Below are positions 7,535 through 9,253 of a stretch of 9,253 nucleotides of DNA, piece by piece. This DNA is from Burkholderiaceae bacterium (GTDB taxonomy: Bacteria; Pseudomonadota; Gammaproteobacteria; Burkholderiales; Burkholderiaceae). The stretch is from positions 1 to 9,253 of the forward strand of contig JALREG010000286.1 of NCBI GenBank assembly GCA_023253905.1, written 5' to 3'. Under the pieces are notes generated by a model that saw only the letters and a list, made by a program, of their open reading frames with translations, was not told the DNA's origin and made no database searches. Each line of letters opens with the position of its first letter. Position 1 is the stretch's first letter. A program made the position numbers and the translations under genes.

Positions 7535-8335
7535 TTGACCGTAAAGCCGCTTCTCCTGCAGATCGACCAGATCGAGGTGGCCTATCACCGCGTGATCACC
7601 GCGCTACAGGGCGTGAGCGTTGACGTGAGCGCGGGCAGTATCGTGGCTATTCTTGGTACCAATGGTGCGGGCAAGACCACAACGCTGCGCGCGGTGTCGG
7701 GCTTCATTGGGCTTGATGACGCGCGCGTCACAGCGGGGCGCATCGTGTTTGGTGGCGAGGCCATCGAAAATCAGCCCCCGCATCGCATCACCGCGCGGGG
7801 CATCGTGCTGGTGCCCGAGCGCGACAAGGTCTTTCCCAACCTCAGCGTGTCTGAGAACCTTGAGGCAACGGTCACGCGATCGGGAAGTGACCGGCGGGCG
7901 CTGATCGAGGCAGTGTGGGAGCTGTTCCCCGCACTCACGCGACTGAAGCGGCGAACCGCCGGGCTCCTGTCGGGTGGCGAACGGCAAATGCTCGCCATCG
8001 GTGCGGCCCTGGTATGCGGGCCACGGCTACTTTTGGTGGATGAGCTGTCACAGGGGCTCGCGCCGCGTATCGTTGATGACATCGCCGAGCGACTGCGACA
8101 GGTGCGAGATCGGATGGGCGTGTCGGTGCTGCTGGTGGAGCAGAACGCCGAGCTCGCATTGTCGATGGCCGATCATGGCTACATCATGGAAAACGGCCGG
8201 ATTGTGCTCGATGGCACACCCGCACGCCTGCGCGAGCATGCCGATGTTCAGGAGTTCTACCTGGGCGGCTCAGGCGAACGGCGCAGCTATCGTGAGGTGA
8301 AGCAATATCGGCGCAGCCGAAGGTGGTTCGGATGA
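7535..8335 (+). CDS. livF: ABC transporter ATP-binding protein, LivF type
   Basis: A 266-residue nucleotide-binding subunit that powers the importer from the cytoplasmic face. It has Walker A GTNGAGKT (41-48), a Q-loop region around PERDKVFPNLSVSENL (94-109), the ABC signature LSGGERQ (145-151), Walker B LLLVDE (165-170) and a D-loop region SQGLAP (172-177). In VEQN (201-204) a Gln takes the place of the usual switch His, as is typical of LivF. The tail FYLGGSGERRSYREVKQYRR (241-260) is longer and more basic than in E. coli LivF but ends in the expected YLG-type region. TTG at 7535 was chosen because GAGGG sits 7 bases upstream and the protein then begins four residues before the first beta-strand. 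The in-frame open region continues upstream to 7439, but that part lies inside livM and reads as Gly/Ser/Arg-rich nonsense. The stop overlaps the livG start (ATGA). Confidence 0.94.
   Translation: MTVKPLLLQIDQIEVAYHRVITALQGVSVDVSAGSIVAILGTNGAGKTTTLRAVSGFIGLDDARVTAGRIVFGGEAIENQPPHRITARGIVLVPERDKVFPNLSVSENLEATVTRSGSDRRALIEAVWELFPALTRLKRRTAGLLSGGERQMLAIGAALVCGPRLLLVDELSQGLAPRIVDDIAERLRQVRDRMGVSVLLVEQNAELALSMADHGYIMENGRIVLDGTPARLREHADVQEFYLGGSGERRSYREVKQYRRSRRWFG
8320..8326 (+). promoter_or_regulatory. Ribosome binding site of livG
   Basis: AAGGTGG lies inside the end of livF, 5 bases before the ATG at 8332. It favours that ATG over the in-frame GTG at 8323, which falls inside the site itself. 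Confidence 0.55.
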
Positions 8336-9150
8336 CTCAAGCGCCGGTGCTTCAGGTTGAGGAGTTGTCGCTTTCTTTCGGCGGGCTCGAGGTGCTGTCA
8401 GGCATCTCGTTTGCGGTCGATGGCCCCGAGCTCGTGGCACTGATTGGTCCGAACGGCGCGGGAAAGACCTCGGTGCTCAACTGTATCTGCGGCATTTACA
8501 CGCCGACACGCGGCAGCATCCGCTTCAAAGGCCAGGCGCTTGCGGGTCTGCGCCCGCATCGCATCGCCCAACTGGGTATCGCCCGCACGTTTCAGCACGG
8601 CGAGTTAGTGCCACATATGAGCGTGGTCGATAACCTGCTGGTCGCCCGACACGCCCGGATGCGCGCGGGCCTGATTGCCCAGGGGTTGTTCTCACGGCGC
8701 GTGCGCGACGAGGAGCGTGCGCACCGGCGCGCGGTGGAACAGGTGATCGAGTTTGTCGAGCTCGAGCGCTGGCGACACGCAGACGTGGCGGGCCTGCCCT
8801 TTGGCCTTCAGAAGGTGGTGGGTTTTGCGCGGGCACTGGCAATGGAGCCCGCGCTCTTGCTACTCGACGAACCGTCATCAGGGCTCAATCGGGACGAGCG
8901 AGAGAACCTCGCGCGCTTCATCCTCAGGGTACGTGTCGAGTTGGGTGTGCCTATGATCTGGGTCGAGCACGATATGCAGATGGTGAGCGATCTGGCTGAT
9001 CGGCTGGTGGTGCTTGCGCACGGCCGTCCGCTCGCCGAAGGTGCGCCCGACCAGGTGCTGAGTCGGCCCGAGGTCGTGGAGGCGTATCTGGGGCGACGCG
9101 GGGCGGGGGCTGGCGCAGCGGGCGACTACAGCACGGTTGTGATGTATTGA
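8332..9150 (+). CDS. livG: ABC transporter ATP-binding protein, LivG type
   Basis: A 272-residue nucleotide-binding subunit, second ATPase of the importer, expected to pair with LivF under the LivH/LivM channel. It has LSLSFGGLEVLSGISF (12-27), Walker A GPNGAGKT (39-46), and RTFQHGELVPHMSVVDNLL (85-103) with the Q-loop glutamine (Gln88). The divergent signature LPFGLQK (155-161) replaces LSGGQ, a change common in LivG proteins. Walker B LLLLDE (175-180), SSGLN (182-186) and the switch His in VEHDM (211-215) follow. The C-terminus has AYLG (251-254) and then a Gly/Ala-rich tail ending in Tyr. The ATG at 8332 overlaps the livF stop by four bases (ATGA), so the two ATPases are probably translationally coupled. 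Their order (F before G) is the reverse of E. coli livKHMGF. Confidence 0.95.
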   Translation: MTQAPVLQVEELSLSFGGLEVLSGISFAVDGPELVALIGPNGAGKTSVLNCICGIYTPTRGSIRFKGQALAGLRPHRIAQLGIARTFQHGELVPHMSVVDNLLVARHARMRAGLIAQGLFSRRVRDEERAHRRAVEQVIEFVELERWRHADVAGLPFGLQKVVGFARALAMEPALLLLDEPSSGLNRDERENLARFILRVRVELGVPMIWVEHDMQMVSDLADRLVVLAHGRPLAEGAPDQVLSRPEVVEAYLGRRGAGAGAAGDYSTVVMY

Positions 9151-9155
9151 GGGCC

Positions 9156-9253
9156 TCAGTTTCTTCCATCAACTCGTTTCAGGGCAACGCCTTGCGCTCC
9201 GTACTCAAGGTTCTTCTCCCAGCCTGTGCGCGGTTGTTTGGCGGGCTGGTCCA
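9156..9253 (-). CDS. Possible C-terminal end of a convergent gene (cut by window edge)
   Basis: On the minus strand a frame is open from the right edge to a TGA at 9158-9156, encoding 31 residues that include AKQPRTGWEKNLEYGAQGVA. The composition (mixed charge, Trp, Tyr, Gly) looks like real protein, and the gene would end 5 bases from the end of livG in a convergent arrangement. The 'PRxGW' string recalls the C-termini of some AbrB/MazE-like antitoxins, but the match is too short to name. A plus-strand frame here is also open, including a TTG at 9191, so the minus-strand reading is only a candidate. Confidence 0.3.
   Translation of the reverse strand, partial: DQPAKQPRTGWEKNLEYGAQGVALKRVDGRN

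Noticed and set aside
9191..9253. Plus-strand TTG-initiated frame encoding a hydrophobic start (LRSVLKVLLPACARLF...)
   Set aside because: Only 21 codons are visible, and a rare start with a weak ribosome site (AGGG 7 bases upstream) does not support a gene call; the minus-strand frame looks more protein-like.

Overview
The window is GC-rich, with dense gene packing, strong G/C preference at third codon positions and short or overlapping gene junctions. Together with the mix of protein families, this suggests a proteobacterium, most likely a betaproteobacterium of the Rhodocyclales/Burkholderiales type. That placement is an inference from composition and gene content, because no rRNA, tRNA or other marker is present.

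Layout. (1) Positions 1-371, minus strand: the first 123 codons of a TolC-family outer-membrane efflux protein that runs off the left edge. It has no stop inside the window, so it is easy to miss. (2) Positions 372-550: a 179-base divergent intergenic region that must hold the promoters for both directions and contains a perfect 13-base palindrome. (3) Positions 551-2428, plus strand: a complete RecQ DNA helicase with a GTG start. (4) Positions 2442-9150, plus strand: a compact run of six genes. In order they are a long-chain-type acyl-CoA synthetase (AMP-forming), a periplasmic substrate-binding protein, two LivH/LivM-type permeases and two LivF/LivG-type ATPases. (5) Positions 9156-9253, minus strand: a possible C-terminal end of a convergent gene, low confidence.

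How the genes work together. The last five plus-strand genes make a complete ABC importer of the branched-chain amino acid (HAAT) class: a secreted binding protein, two membrane subunits and two nucleotide-binding subunits. The synthetase just ahead of them would form a CoA thioester from a carboxylic acid. The simplest reading is that the importer brings in a carboxylate (aromatic, aliphatic, dicarboxylic or terpenoid/steroid-like) and the ligase traps it as an acyl-CoA. Amino acid transport is less likely, since an acyl-CoA ligase has no obvious role in it. A tryptophan-rich segment in the binding protein fits a hydrophobic or aromatic ligand, but the substrate cannot be read from sequence.

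The gap from recQ to the ligase is only 13 bases, and no rho-independent terminator is visible anywhere from 551 to 9253. recQ may therefore be co-transcribed with the transport operon, which is an unusual pairing of DNA repair with substrate uptake. I saw no mobile element, CRISPR array, tRNA, rRNA or riboswitch. No wholly new system is evident. The most interesting unit is the ligase plus importer of unknown substrate.
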